A stretch of 64,000 bases of DNA from Stentor roeselii (GCA_006503475.1 RSEH01000079.1:62001-126000), one strand, 5' to 3'. Positions 47,536 through 60,509 are shown, numbered from the stretch's first letter. Notes: generated by a model not told the origin, from the letters alone. Numbers and translations are program-made.

Positions 47536-50500
47536 TTATTATTAGTAATCACTAAAAATTATTTAGTAGTTCAAGAGCTTTAAATGAATTTTTATGTTTT
47601 TTTTTTTACTTTATAGTCTTAAAACTTCAGGAATTTTAAGGCTTTGATTAAAAATTACTTTGGGTTATTTTTTATTCATAGATTGCTCTTTAGTCAGCTT
47701 AGGATATTTTTATGTTTAAGTATTAAAAACTTGATTTTTAAATATTCCATCAGAAAAACTTTTTGTGTTTAGAAATGTTTGAAAATTGACTTGAAATGAT
47801 TGTTTTTGTGAGATTGAAGCAGAAAAACATCAGGCAAAGACTTTTTATTAAACCTTGACACGAAACTGGAAAATATTGAATGCAAAACTTGTTTCTAAAG
47901 ATATAAAAAGTTTTATATGATTTTGATTTTTTTAAAGGTTTTTAATGATTTGGCGTTATCAAAGATATTCATTCAGAACTGTTCTGAGATGTATTCTTAA
48001 GTGTCTGGACTTGAAAAAAAAAAGATTTGATTTAAATTATTTAAGGATGATTATTGATAAGGAGATTTTCCGGGATTAGTTAAAATTTGCATATTGTTGA
48101 TGGAGAAATACTATTTACACAATATTTTGTTGGTAAGTTCTTCGATATTTAAAATCAAATTATAACATAGATGAAATAATATATTCAAATATCTAATTAC
48201 AAAATTTGACTTATATGATTTCATATTTGGAATATAAATTTATATTCAAAGGGTCAACAAATTAAAAATCAGTCTTGCTTGTATTAAGATATATCTAAAG
48301 AGTGAATTAATAATTCTTTATTTTCACTTTGATGACTACATATTATTTCTCGATGATATCCTGCATATTCAACAGTTATGATATATCATTTAATTAAAGT
48401 CTAATTCTAATAATCTACATTGAATCAGTATAAATAAAACTTCTTTGATGCTATTTTACTATTTTTTCAGGGGAATATATTAATTTTACACAAAATTACA
48501 TATATACTTTAAGTTTAGATATCTCTTTAATCTTTAAAGTTATTGAAATTTACATTTTTTTATCGCGAAATATTTTTTTGGGTTATGGCTAATAATCTAA
48601 ATAGATATTAAACACTAAGTTTATTGCCCAAAATTTTAATCGATGTAGTCTTATTAAATTTAATCTATTTCTTTAATAAAAACATCTGCTTGATACTTGT
48701 TTATAAAAGCAACTAGAATTTCAACATATATAAGAATTATTTAATTATATTTCTGTATAAAAAGAATAATTCATGTAAATAAATAAGTAAAATACCTTGT
48801 GATCAGTAATTCGCTCAAATAATTAAATATATATATATTAAAGTAAAATTTCCCTTACATATGATAAAAATTGAAATTTTCAGTTCTTGGCTTTATTCTT
48901 GAAAAAGTGATAAACTTGTTACAGACTTTAAGCTTTGAAATAAAAGGAAAATGAAATATTTTTTGAGAGGGATATGTTATTAAAGTAAGTTCCAGTAGAT
49001 AAATTTCAATTTTAACAGTAATTACAAAGATTGTATTCTCAAAGGATATATTTTTATTACTCTCACATCTCCCTGTTTCTGATTGTAAAACCAATCCTGA
49101 AAATTTTTATAAAAAAAATTTGGTTTTTCAAGGAACTTATTTGTGAGAAGTAAAAACCGCTATCTTTGTTTTAAATCAACTTGTTTAATCATTTATTAAA
49201 TAAAAGAGTTTTAGGATGAAGAAGTTAAAGAATTTCATGAGATATTTGCTATAAATTTGATATATATTTATGTATTTAAGTATGTATTCCCAGGAAAGCT
49301 GAAATGCATAGTGTTGATCGATATGATTTCTTTGAAGTTATGAGGAGCAAGACTGATCAGCACATTAATGATTTAATGACGAGGATAATCAAGTCTTATG
49401 TGTATATTGATTGAATTTATTGACCCTGATTATTATATATTAATTCTTCTTAAATATATTTAAACTCTCATGCAGCTAGGATTATGAGGGATAGTTCAAA
49501 TTCTGCCTCTAGTACCTGATCTTTTCAATTAATTACTATCATATTGAGTATGTTCAATGTATGGGCAGAATTTATTCATTAATTTTCTTTTTTTTCTTAT
49601 TTACTATATTTTATCTATTGTTTAAATCTCTTCATTTCATTGGTTTCAATATAAGTTCATTCTCCATAAAAAATTATTATTTATTGATAGAATTCAATTA
49701 TAAATAGCAATGGTTGAAGTTTAATAGGAATTTATATTTTATAAGTATATTCATTAGCCTCTATCAGTTTATATAGGCATGATAACAGTTTTTATTATAT
49801 AAGTTTTCCTTCTATTGTTTTCAAAAAATTATCAAATAATAGTCTGAATAGTATCTTTCCTTTTTCATAATAACTTTAAAATCACTTGAAGTACCTATGT
49901 TAATCTTAACTTATCCCAATAGTGGCCACCATCACTATCAAATAAAGTGTGAATGGATCAATCACAAGATATCAAATTTACTATCTCTATGATTTAAACT
50001 TTAATTTAACTCCAATTCCAAAAAAATCTTTGGGATTATCTCCAATTATCTAAAATAATTTCTAACTTCGTCTATGTAATGTTTATTTGCAGAATAATTA
50101 AAATTGAGTAATTATTCACACCCTAGAAAATACTAAACAACAAGCATGTTCTAATATTATAATTAATTTGAATCTCTGCATTTAATCAAATGGATAAATT
50201 TCAAGTATAAATATTCACCATAGAAAATCTTGCATGATTTTGATTGATAATATAATAGCGAACTTAAGTTTATTCCAAATTCAAATCTTAGAATTTCTTA
50301 AATTTTTCAGGAAATTCTGTTATTTGAAAAATTTGATTCAATACATATATTAAATAGAAAATTTAAAATCGAATTTACATGATTTCAGTTTGAATTAGAG
50401 CATGTGAAAATTATAAAGTGTTTTAAGATGATATTAGAACTAAAAGTAAATTTGTATGATTAAAATGATATTCATTTAAACTGAATATTGAAAGAAGTTG

Positions 50501-51163
50501 ATAAAATCACTATTTTATTAATACTTTAGAAAGTAACCTAGCAATTATTTATATGAGCATCAGTATAAGATGGGATCATATTTAAGCCCTGTCAACGAAA
50601 TAGGTAAGGATAATAAATAGTTTTACCTTAGATACCTTAACTTTTATATATTGATATTATCAAATATTCTATGGTCTTACTGACTTAATCTTTTTATATT
50701 TTAAATGTTTTTGAAGATGAAAAGATGATTATTAAATAAATATTAAAAGTCTCTAATGAATTTTAAAATGCTTCATTTTTTATTTTTTAAATCATCACAT
50801 CAATTATTTCTATATTTCTTTCCAGAAAATCTATAATATTCATAGTTAAATTTCGACCTTACCAACACTTCTCAAGTAATTATTATTCACTTCCTTTATG
50901 TATTGATGATACAAATATCACTATTAAATCTAGTAAAATTTAATATAAAATTCAGTTTCATAAAAAATTTTACACCTTTTATATTCCAATTGAAAGATTG
51001 AAATTAATTCAAATAATAGTTAATAATTCTTGGATGAATAAGTAATTAGTAACTGGAAATTTGTGTGTATGAAATCTAAACTATGATCATACAAATTTCT
51101 AAATGAACTACATTAACAAATTATCTTAGGTGAAATCATTCATTTTTATCCTAATAAATAATA
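47536..51163. other. 3.6 kb gene-poor AT-rich tract
   Basis: The longest gene-free stretch in the window. Frames are short and of low complexity; a short TA microsatellite lies near 48830. A 36-codon ATG frame near 49300 (MHSVDRYDFFEVMRSKTDQH...) has normal composition but no support. No RNA gene, terminal repeat or transposon coding region was seen by eye. Confidence 0.5.
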
Positions 51164-54100
51164 TTAAATGTCTTGAATACTGTTATGTATCGCTTTTTCT
51201 TCTTCATTGTAAGAGTTTTGTACACTATTTATCGAATTAACTGGATTGAATATTTTGATAGTCTTTTTTCGGTTTATCTCCAGTTCTTCAACATTATTCT
51301 CAGCAGGAATTACCTTAATAGCAACTTTTGTCTTTTTTTTGCATATAGTGGCTAGTTGTTGAATAGAACTAAAAATGGAATAACAAAGAGTGACTAAAAT
51401 AATTGAAATAACTACAAGTATTGATATGTAACTTAGTGACTTTTCATTGTTATATGATGTTGAGGCACTCACTGAAATAAGGACATAATAAATTATCGTT
51501 GAAAATTCCAGGAAAGTGGTATAATACAGTAAAAATTTACTTTTAAAGCATTTTGTGCAAATAATGTATAACAGTGTCTAAATAAATAATACCGCTAATG
51601 ATAAAACTATTGATACTGTTAGTTGTAGATAACAATGGTTACTGAAAACTATCACAATACCTAAAGACATCCTGCGAATAATAAAAATGACATAAAAAAG
51701 CCATTCACTCCTCTCACGTTCTTTAAATTCATCTAATAGTTCTCCGTATTTACTCAAAAATTCTTTCAAGTCCTCTTCAATCAAAACCGCTCTTTTATAA
51801 ACACAAAAAATTAAATAACTTAGAGAAATAAACTGAAAGGTCTAAATAAAAGTTACAAGAGTCACTGCACAAACTACAAGGTTCAAAATTTGCAGCATTT
51901 CCCTGTATTCAAAATAAATAATTCCTAGTAAACACCCAAGAAAAAGCTCTAAAAATTTTTGAAGCCAATACCTCAAATAAACTTTCAATTTAAAGTACTT
52001 TAAAATTTTATCAAAACGCTGAACTGATTTCATGCAACGTTTAAGCACAAAGGTTAAAATATTCAAAAAGACAAAAAAAAAAAACACTGTGATAATCACT
52101 CCTGAAGAGCTCAATATCATATAAGTTGTTATTCCAAAAAAGTTATACCTGAATTCGTTTAATTTGAACCTTTCAAAATCAAAAAAGTCAAAAAGTGAAG
52201 GAATTCCTGACGCTATTTGAGTGCTCTTTAGAAATTCACTTAATTCCTCATCAAAAGTGATGTTATATAAAAGTGTATATGTTAAAAGCTCGACACTGTT
52301 TAAAAAGTGGTAAAGACAGTTAGGGTCTAAATTAAAAAAAGATCCTCCTAAAACAACTCCAACTGAGTAAACATATGCGATTTTCGTGTATTTCTTAATC
52401 AAAGGCAAAGGAGTATTCAAAATATGTTCACTCACATCAAACAAACTAGCTTGAATAGTACTCATTTCCAACAATGAGTTCTCCTGCGATTCAAGATCCT
52501 TCAAAAAACTGATGAAAACTTTATTCTCTCCATTTGAATATTGATAAACCAATTCAATCTCATATGAATACCAGTCGACTTTATTAAGACTGAACTGGAT
52601 TTGCTTTTTATTAACTCTCAAAAGTAAGTCAGAACTTTTCAAGTCCTTGGAAAGTTTTTCAGTAAAAACAAGAATCACTTTATTATGATTATCGACTTTA
52701 ATCACCGCTTCAAAAGACCTTCTTTTACACTCAGAGTCCCCATCATATCCTTTGTCACATTGACATATGAAATCTTCATTTAATGTACTATGTGGTTTGC
52801 ACTTAATACAAACTTTTGAACTCAAACATTCATCGCATATTCCCATACATTTTATACAAACTTTCTTTTGAGTATCGTAAAATACTTTTCCTTCACATTT
52901 AAAACATGTTTTGTTTATAAGCTCAAAACCGAAATCACATGATAAACAAGATTTACTTTTGTAAGATGTGCAGTTTATGCAGTTTGAATCTTCACATAAT
53001 CAACAGTTTTCGGAATTTCTACAGCCTCTTGTGCAGGATTCTGAACAGTTTTCGCAAGTTTGGCTTTTTGTTGAGTTGAATGATGAAATGTTGCATGTTG
53101 AGATGCAGCCTTTGTTGATCGGGCATATTGAACATTCTGAACAATTAAATTGAATAAGTGATGTAAAAGATGGAGGTTTTATGTATATTTCAAGAGAATA
53201 AAGAAATCCTGAAAAGGAAGAATTCGAATTCGATCTGATCCACATCGTCTTTCCTCTTGAATCAATAAAATAACTGCTTGATGATGTAACAGCTACTAAT
53301 TCACCATTCACATATAAACCAAAATCAGTAAAAACAAAGAACTGTACCCAAATCAAAACATGATTCCAAACTCCTCTAATAATATTTTCTTTTTAGTTTA
53401 TTTCAAGACTTTCTCCTGATTTCAGTGTAATGATTATACTTAGAAATAAAAAGCCTTACTTCATCATTATTCGAAAGGATTATCTCTATTTCATTCGTTG
53501 CTAGAATAACAACTTTATCTGAACTTATTACAGGAGAACGCTCGTATAAAGGATAAACCCACATCGCATAGCTAAAAGTGCATCCAAGAGAAATAGCTTG
53601 CTACTTACAAAATAACTACTCTCACTGAAATACATTCCTCTGTTATAAACTGGGTATGGATTATCTGCTTCAAAGTTATTATAAGGTGAATAACTTGAAG
53701 AAATACTTCCACTTTGAAAAATTCCGTAATTTTCTTGAAAAGTGTCAAATTTTACTTGAATACTCGGCTCCAGAGACCCTTCCTGGTAACCGAAAATACT
53801 TAAACAAACTCCTGAAGTTAAAAAATACCCATCATCACAAATGAAGCACCCATCATAATCTGAAATATAGCAGTTAGGTTCAATGTCACACCTCGGAAAA
53901 GGACCGAAATTCGAGCAGCTTGTGCAACTTTCAAAGAAAAATCCAGTGCAAACATCACAATTTTCACTAAAGCAAGTAACACAAGAAGTTGATCTTGTGC
54001 ACCAAGGCCAAGTAGGGCAAGAAGAGCTGCAAGGGGAACAGTAAAAATTATCATTATCAAAAAACACATAAAATTCGTTGAATTCACAATAAGGAGGTCT

Positions 54101-54850
54101 CATGTTAAAGTAAATTCCGTTATTTTCATTATTTGATATAAGAAGTTCATAGAAAAAACCTGAAAAACTTGAGGTACTCGAGCCGAGGATATAAGAAAGG
54201 TCGTTAAAGGTAAAGAACTCGTAGTTACTAAGGGAAAATATTGATCCAAACTTTAAAGTTGTCAAGTCACTTTGAAGCTTGCATTGAAAAGATGGATTAA
54301 TCCATTCGCCTTGTTGATATGAAAAGGAATAAGTCTTGGTTACTGGTGAATAGTCCTTGTAAAGAAGAATACTTGCATATAAGACTCCACTTTGACTGTA
54401 CATATGAAATATTGTGTTTTGAGTAGTCCATATTTTTAATATGGACCCATCATCTTTTATTCTGATTACTAAATCGATCATGAATAAAGGAGCTAACACC
54501 CAATTTTTGCTTGTTTTTAATGAACTTGTTGTTGTGAAGTAAAAACCTCTCTCTTTTGTTGGAATTGGACTCAGTCTACTTGAGTCATCGAATGAGAGAC
54601 TTTGGGGATGGTAAAAGTCGTCGATTGTGGAAGAACCGTAGTCTAAAAAGTTAAAAAAGTTGAGATGAATGAAGGGTGAAGAGTTTAAAACTTCACATTT
54701 ATCGTTTAGGTCTAGTTCTGAGTTCTCTGGACAGGTAGACACACATGCGACTTTCAGGTAAGGGTAGCCTTGGACACATAAAGTGCAGTCTAGGACTTCA
54801 CAGTAATGGTTTAGTGAGGAGCACAGGGCAAGTAACTGATAAAAGAACAT
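51164..54850 (-). pseudogene. internally deleted paralogue of the LamG/Cys-rich surface protein
   Basis: The 5' end (54850 to about 53530) encodes a signal peptide, LamG unit 1, its Cys-rich spacer and the first half of unit 2, closely matching the intact gene. Near 53430 the sequence jumps from unit 2 (RLFISK) to the second half of unit 4 (KSGESLEIN), skipping about 1.9 kb. It then runs through the last Cys-rich spacer, juxtamembrane region and membrane segments to the common IHNSIQDI end. A one-base deletion near 53600 shifts the frame. Stops stand in place of Tyr (near 53394), Ser (near 53000) and Gln (near 51578). The 15-nt intron is intact. It is clearly a dead copy, still well conserved and so fairly recent. 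Confidence 0.9.
51842..51856 (-). other. 15-nt intron in the pseudogene copy
   Basis: Same 15 bases as in the intact paralogue, at the same codon boundary. Confidence 0.85.
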
Positions 54851-56308
54851 TTATTATTGATTGAGATAGTTCATTTGATTAAAATGTATTCAAAATTTGT
54901 TAGTTTTTATTTAGACTTATTTATAACTTTCTAGACTTAGAATATGTGAATTTAAGTTTGAATTTAATTGTTTATGATTATTTTGAAAGAAATGAATCAA
55001 GGTTTAACCACTTCAAGTGTATTTGATTTTCTTTGCGTGATTAAGTTTGAATATAACAATAATTTTTTATTAATGAAACTTAGTAAATTTCTGTTTAGTA
55101 TTTACCTTGAAACATTATAAATACAAGTGATAAGATTTGAGATTTATAATTTACCCCAAAATTGTAAGATATAATTAACTAAAATTTATACCACTCATGC
55201 TTTACCCTTAAGACTGAAATCTAACGAAGGTCGAATATTCTATAATTAAATATAGTTTGCATGATGAAAAATTTTAACTTAATTGTTTTAAATGTTATGA
55301 GCATATCAACTTGTTATAAAAATGTATAATGTGATTGAGTCTTCAAGTCTAAGAAGATTTAATCGATCAAGAATCTAAATTATTCATATTTTTATCCTAT
55401 ATAAATTATTATTATCTTGCATGAAATTCTAATCAGTTTTATACTTGAATTTGGATTTTTATCATGCTGATTGGCCTTCCTCTCAATGAATATATGATAT
55501 TAAGCCGTCTATATTACCAATTTTAATGAATGCTATTTATTAGAGAAATTTGTGTTAAAAGTCTCTAAGTTTCTCGTGTTAACTATATATGTTTACTTTT
55601 ACTTATGCAGAGATGACCTATTTCGACATCATATAGTTTGAAGTAGGCTTAAAAGCGAATAAAGAAGTAACCAAAGAAAGAGATGCTGAAACTCTGACTA
55701 TTTAAAGAATAAACAAATTCTTTTTGATGTATGATCCAATCTACTTTATAAGAATAAGGCTGAAGACACTACATAATCAAAAAATTTGATGCAAAGTGAT
55801 TCGTTATAAAGCGAGTAATATTCGAGGTGAATAGGGAAAATTTTTTAAAATATTGTAATTATAGCTCATAAAGATCTGAAAGTTCATAGCTATCAAAAGC
55901 GTATGAATATTTCTCAGTTCTAATTATCTTAAAATTTACTTTTTCAATATCGATATTGAAATTTCTAAACTGGGTCTATTATTTATATATTAGACTTAGA
56001 TTTATACTATTTCTGATGATGAATTTTAATTTAAAACTAATAATTTCTCTATCTATCTGTTTACATATATATTCAACTCTCAGGCTATATAATATTGAAT
56101 TTAACTAAAAAATCCTGAGATTTTTTCTTGTACGAAGTGAAGTTTCAAATGTAAACTGAAAAAAAACTACCAGAATAAAACCCTGAAGTATAGTTGAAAA
56201 AACATTTTTAAGAATAATTTAATTTGAATTCAGTTTTAGCCAGTTAAGCCACTTTATATTTATATCTGTGAATTATCTTTAAGAGATAATTAGTTAATAA
56301 TTTAATTA
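54851..56308. other. 1.46 kb intergenic AT-rich tract
   Basis: Divergent spacer between the pseudogene and a coiled-coil gene. No frame with coding character and no RNA gene recognised. Confidence 0.5.
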
Positions 56309-57541
56309 ATGTCGATCTTAAGAATTTCAGAGTTTGATGAGTCGCACAAACATTGCCTATTTATTATTATGACAAAGACTAATGTCGAGCAGGTTATTAA
56401 GAGTTGGAAAAACTGTGATATTCGGTTGAATGAAGGAATAAATTACAAGTGCATTTATTTAGATTTAAGCACATTTATCATCTCTTTTGTAACGATTTCT
56501 TCAGATTCACTTCCATATGATGAATTTTTACTGCCAATGTTTCCTGATACTGATGGCTCAAATTTTGATTTAGAATCTTTGAAGAATTCTTCCATGTCTT
56601 TAAAAGTTACACATGATCCTCGACCAGAGCAATATATTTCAATCGACATCAACTACGAAATCGATAACGAGCCACTAGTTCACTATTCATGTGATAAACA
56701 ATCAATTGATCCCCAAAACGAAAGTATGTTATCAGATGCCTACTGTGCCAAAATAGAAAACTTTGAAATTCTGCTCGAAAAAGAAGAAAGACTCAGAAAA
56801 ATCGCAGAAGATCGATTAATCGAAATGCTTGAATCCTACGAAAACCTTTTAGAAAACAGTCGAAAAAATGAGGAAAAACTTCGAGCATCACTTGAGACTC
56901 ACGAAAACCAGAAAAATGAAAACTTGAAAACAATCCAAAACTTACAAAAAAAGCTAAACGACTCAGAGTATAACTCAAAAAAACTAGAAGACCTTCTCCA
57001 TCTAACCAACTTAAAGCTAAAAGTTTACGACTACCAAGTCCTCAAAGAAGACTATCAATCCCTAAAAAAACTTTACGAAAAAAGTGAAAAAAAACTACAA
57101 GAAATGATTTCAAAACTTGAAAATAATGAAGAATGTGACCCAATAACTCTTCTTTTAAAAGAAAAGGAAGAAACTATCTTAAAAAAAAATCAAAAAATCC
57201 AAGATTTAAGTCAAAAGCTTCAAAATTTAAAGCCACCTTCAGAAAATAATCAAGTTTTTTCAGTCAGAATAAAAGAAATCGAGTCGAAACTAAAAGAAAG
57301 GAACTTGGAATTCAAACGAGAAGAAGATTTAGTATACTCTATAAACGGTGTAAAACTTTCAGTCACTTTAAAAGAATCCTCTCTAGTAATGCGAAAACTT
57401 TCAAATTTTTACTCCCCAAGTGAAATCGTGAAAATCCCTCATCATTCCAGATCAAAAACCGAAAACAAGTCTCTATTAAACCCATCCTCTCATCCAGCAG
57501 TGAAAATAATCCAATCCCCAACCAGATCTCGTCTCTCATAA
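56309..57541 (+). CDS. coiled-coil protein with N-terminal beta domain, 410 aa
   Basis: Residues 1 to about 125 are a beta-rich globular domain (LRISEFDESHKHCLFIIM, YISIDINYEIDNEP) that could be C2-like, though no Ca2+ ligands are clear. About 145-330 is long coiled coil (LLEKEERLRKIAEDRLIEML onward). The C-terminus is basic with SP/TP sites (IIQSPTRSRLS). The layout, a small C2-like head on a long coiled coil, is common among basal-body and centriole proteins, and the convergent neighbour is meckelin, but neither proves a role. Its TAA abuts the neighbour's stop with no spacer. Confidence 0.7.
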   Translation: MSILRISEFDESHKHCLFIIMTKTNVEQVIKSWKNCDIRLNEGINYKCIYLDLSTFIISFVTISSDSLPYDEFLLPMFPDTDGSNFDLESLKNSSMSLKVTHDPRPEQYISIDINYEIDNEPLVHYSCDKQSIDPQNESMLSDAYCAKIENFEILLEKEERLRKIAEDRLIEMLESYENLLENSRKNEEKLRASLETHENQKNENLKTIQNLQKKLNDSEYNSKKLEDLLHLTNLKLKVYDYQVLKEDYQSLKKLYEKSEKKLQEMISKLENNEECDPITLLLKEKEETILKKNQKIQDLSQKLQNLKPPSENNQVFSVRIKEIESKLKERNLEFKREEDLVYSINGVKLSVTLKESSLVMRKLSNFYSPSEIVKIPHHSRSKTENKSLLNPSSHPAVKIIQSPTRSRLS

Positions 57542-60499
57542 TTATAATAAAAATCTCTTATTAACTAAAGTCTTTCTGGCCAAGTTCCATTCACCCGCCC
57601 AAGCACGAACCTTAATAACAATATTCGACACAACATAAGTCAACAAAATAGCGACATAAGTCATTCCAATGGTATAATCAAATAGTTCAAACAACGCAAT
57701 ATCCATCATCAAAAAGCTAAATTCCCTTCCCATCAAAAAACATCCTTCAAAGCCAATCCCCGGATCCCTATAAAAATAAGGAGTTCCATCTAAAGTACTT
57801 AAATCAACAGGAGGCATCCTCAAAAACCTCTGCCAAGGACTTTTATCCAACAACTGAGTTTTCGCATCTCTAACAAGTCCAGCGATATAAATTTTCATTC
57901 TCCTATTCAACTCCAATCTAACTTCCTGAGCATTTTCAATCTTCAAGTTATTCGGAAGAGCTTCAGGAACTGTTGGAAGTTTCGAAGCTTCTCGATGTTC
58001 TTGTCGATATAGAATCATATCATTTTCCAAAGGTTGCTTACCTAAATTGTTATAAGTCTTCCTAATAGCTGTAGGAATAAAGATTTCATAACTCTGTAGT
58101 CCGGTAGTATCTTCAGGTAAAATTCCTCTAGCACGTGATTTTCCAGAGGCTTCTTTATTAAGATTTTCCAGAAGTTCATCAAGTCCAGTTTCTGCTGAGC
58201 CATTGGGCGAGACTCCATGAATATAATACCCGTGTAAGAACTCGTCAAGTACCATGACAGAGACATTTGCGACAGAACAGAGATCGATGAAGTTTTGAAC
58301 AGGTGTAGCGAACTGATTAGAAAGGATTTTTTTGATGATGAACTGGGAGTACATGATAACCAACAGCAAGGAACATGTCAGGAAATACCGAAGGACAGGG
58401 TTTCGTGGACTTGTGTTGTTCTCAACGTTTCCCACGTCTGAAGAAGGCTGGGCTAAGGACAACTCGTCCCAGCCAAGACCGTCGAGAAGGAAGACGAAGA
58501 AGAAAAGACTGAATTCAAGAGAAATGTATCTTTTACATTGAAGCTCGTTTAACTCGTTTACGATGAATAAGTAACGCCAGGCTGATACGTATTCTTTGTA
58601 TGCTTTTTCTTGATCGATTTGAGATGTCGGCTCGCGGTTCGGCTTCTCCCAGTCGATCACTAACATGTCTAGGTCGGCTTGGCGGTAGACTTGGTAAAAT
58701 GCGTTGAAGAGGCAGCAGGATATTGTCAGGCATAATACTACTTCGAATGGGTAGTAGTTCTCTTGAAAGGTGGATAGAGGAGGGACTAAAGCGTATACGT
58801 GGTATTGAAGCTTGTAGAAAATAAACCAGTAACCGGTCAGGCCAAAAATATACCAAAACATCACAAATCCCCAAGTTGAAATAAGCATACGAATACTTGT
58901 TAGAATCATCCAAGTAGTCCAAGTGGTAGGTGAATCCTTATGAGGGTTAATCTTAGTCCAAACATAAAGTCTTGTAATCCAAGACATTAAAACAATAACA
59001 TTAGCACCAATAAATATACCTTGAGCAATTTCCCAGAACTTCGAAGTATCCATAGAATACTCAGTAACAAACGAAACCGTCGCAGTATTATCTTTTTCAG
59101 TTAAATAATCTTTCCTCCTCGCTCTATAAGTCAAAATCAAATAAGGCACATAAATCTGCTGCTCCTTATCCGACCTTAAAGTAAATCTAAGTTTCACCTT
59201 TTGTAAATATTGAATAATATCTATGTTTTTCTGCTCATATTTCACTTTATTATCATACCCTGAAATATTATCCCAAATGAAAAACCTTCGAGTTAATTTC
59301 CAATTTGACTGACTTGATGACTCTTTATTAATTATTTGACTATCAGCATTACGCATATTAGTAACAAGAATAGGAACATCTATATAATTTCCTGATTGTT
59401 CTTTAAAGTAAAGCTCGAAAAAAGTTGTCTGAGGCTTGTCGTATATGGTGGATAAATCGAAGCTGCATTCAATTATCATGTTTGTTCCGAATTTTCGGTA
59501 TTTTTTACTGTCTTCTAAGGAATGAGGACAGAGGATTAGCTGGTCTGTCATTTCTTGAAAACCTAAAAATGTTCCGTTTATGTCGAACTCTGCTAAAAGG
59601 AACTCCATCAGGTTTAACTTTGAGTCGTCATCTGGGTCGAAAGTCACTTTTGTATCTGTGACTGGAGTTTCTAGGATAGTTTTTGTGGATCCTTGATAGA
59701 AAAGACGCTCAAGATTAACTGGAACACTCGAATCTTGATATATAGCGCATACTTTTTGGGAAAGATCATAAAGTGTTAGACTGCATAGATTTGCAAAAGC
59801 TTGGCAAGCCTTACTAGAACTCAATATATTACATTCACAAGTAGAGTTCGGATAAATATAATCAAAAATGTAACTACTTGTACTATGTGTAGAAATTCCT
59901 GTTTCGGTTTCAACAAAGTGATATTGTAATGTAAAATCAGGAATTTCTCCACATTTACTTGTATCAAAACATGAATCAAGTGATTCAATAGTATCTTTGC
60001 AAACACAAACATAATCTTCTCGAACCATTTTATAATCCGGGCAGCTTTGACAAGAATAGCTATAAAGTCCGGTAAAAGCTTTTTCCCCTTTATCACACTC
60101 GACACATAATTTCTCATCCCTATAAGTTCCATCAATATATTTTTCAATAATAACTTCGTACTTACTAAAATCACATTCACATTCATAGTTCGTATCATTC
60201 AACTTACCAGGGCATTTCTGGCATTTGTAGCCATCGGAACTTGGCGCTTGCCCATCAGGGCATTTTTCACATTCAAAAACAGGCAAATCACGAGTTTTTT
60301 CAGTTTTCGCATATCCAGGTTCACAAATGCATGAAGAACAGTCTTCAGAGCCTACTTTATTATTTCCACAAGAAGTGAAATTCATTATCGAGGTGTCGTA
60401 AAAGAGCCTTTTGTTGTTCTCATCGTATTCGCAAGTGTAGTTGTAAATTCCGAACCCTTGAATAAGAGTCAATAGGCTCAAAAGCCAAATTTCCCGCAT
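57542..60499 (-). CDS. meckelin (TMEM67/MKS3)
   Basis: A 985-aa protein, close to human TMEM67 (995 aa). Signal peptide at 1-17; Cys-rich N-terminal region at about 20-190 (CEPGYAKTEK, CEKCPDGQAP); a beta-rich ectodomain to about 490; then several membrane segments from about 500. Family landmarks: WRYLFIVNELNELQ, FLHGYYIHGVSPNGSAETGLDELLENLNKEA (human [22 protein letters not shown]), GLQSYEIFIPTAIRK and a C-terminal membrane helix. Meckelin belongs to the MKS module of the ciliary transition zone and gates membrane-protein entry. The Tyr-rich ...FFELYFKE... ectodomain is typical. The gene downstream on the plus strand ends at the adjacent base; an EF-hand-like gene lies 10 nt upstream on the same strand. 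Confidence 0.95.
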   Translation of the reverse strand: MREIWLLSLLTLIQGFGIYNYTCEYDENNKRLFYDTSIMNFTSCGNNKVGSEDCSSCICEPGYAKTEKTRDLPVFECEKCPDGQAPSSDGYKCQKCPGKLNDTNYECECDFSKYEVIIEKYIDGTYRDEKLCVECDKGEKAFTGLYSYSCQSCPDYKMVREDYVCVCKDTIESLDSCFDTSKCGEIPDFTLQYHFVETETGISTHSTSSYIFDYIYPNSTCECNILSSSKACQAFANLCSLTLYDLSQKVCAIYQDSSVPVNLERLFYQGSTKTILETPVTDTKVTFDPDDDSKLNLMEFLLAEFDINGTFLGFQEMTDQLILCPHSLEDSKKYRKFGTNMIIECSFDLSTIYDKPQTTFFELYFKEQSGNYIDVPILVTNMRNADSQIINKESSSQSNWKLTRRFFIWDNISGYDNKVKYEQKNIDIIQYLQKVKLRFTLRSDKEQQIYVPYLILTYRARRKDYLTEKDNTATVSFVTEYSMDTSKFWEIAQGIFIGANVIVLMSWITRLYVWTKINPHKDSPTTWTTWMILTSIRMLISTWGFVMFWYIFGLTGYWFIFYKLQYHVYALVPPLSTFQENYYPFEVVLCLTISCCLFNAFYQVYRQADLDMLVIDWEKPNREPTSQIDQEKAYKEYVSAWRYLFIVNELNELQCKRYISLEFSLFFFVFLLDGLGWDELSLAQPSSDVGNVENNTSPRNPVLRYFLTCSLLLVIMYSQFIIKKILSNQFATPVQNFIDLCSVANVSVMVLDEFLHGYYIHGVSPNGSAETGLDELLENLNKEASGKSRARGILPEDTTGLQSYEIFIPTAIRKTYNNLGKQPLENDMILYRQEHREASKLPTVPEALPNNLKIENAQEVRLELNRRMKIYIAGLVRDAKTQLLDKSPWQRFLRMPPVDLSTLDGTPYFYRDPGIGFEGCFLMGREFSFLMMDIALFELFDYTIGMTYVAILLTYVVSNIVIKVRAWAGEWNLARKTLVNKRFLL

Positions 60500-60509
60500 T
60501 ATTATTATT

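Noticed and set aside
49303-49413. 36-codon ATG frame in the gene-poor tract
   Set aside because: Too short, isolated and without a family; similar frames arise by chance in 3.6 kb.
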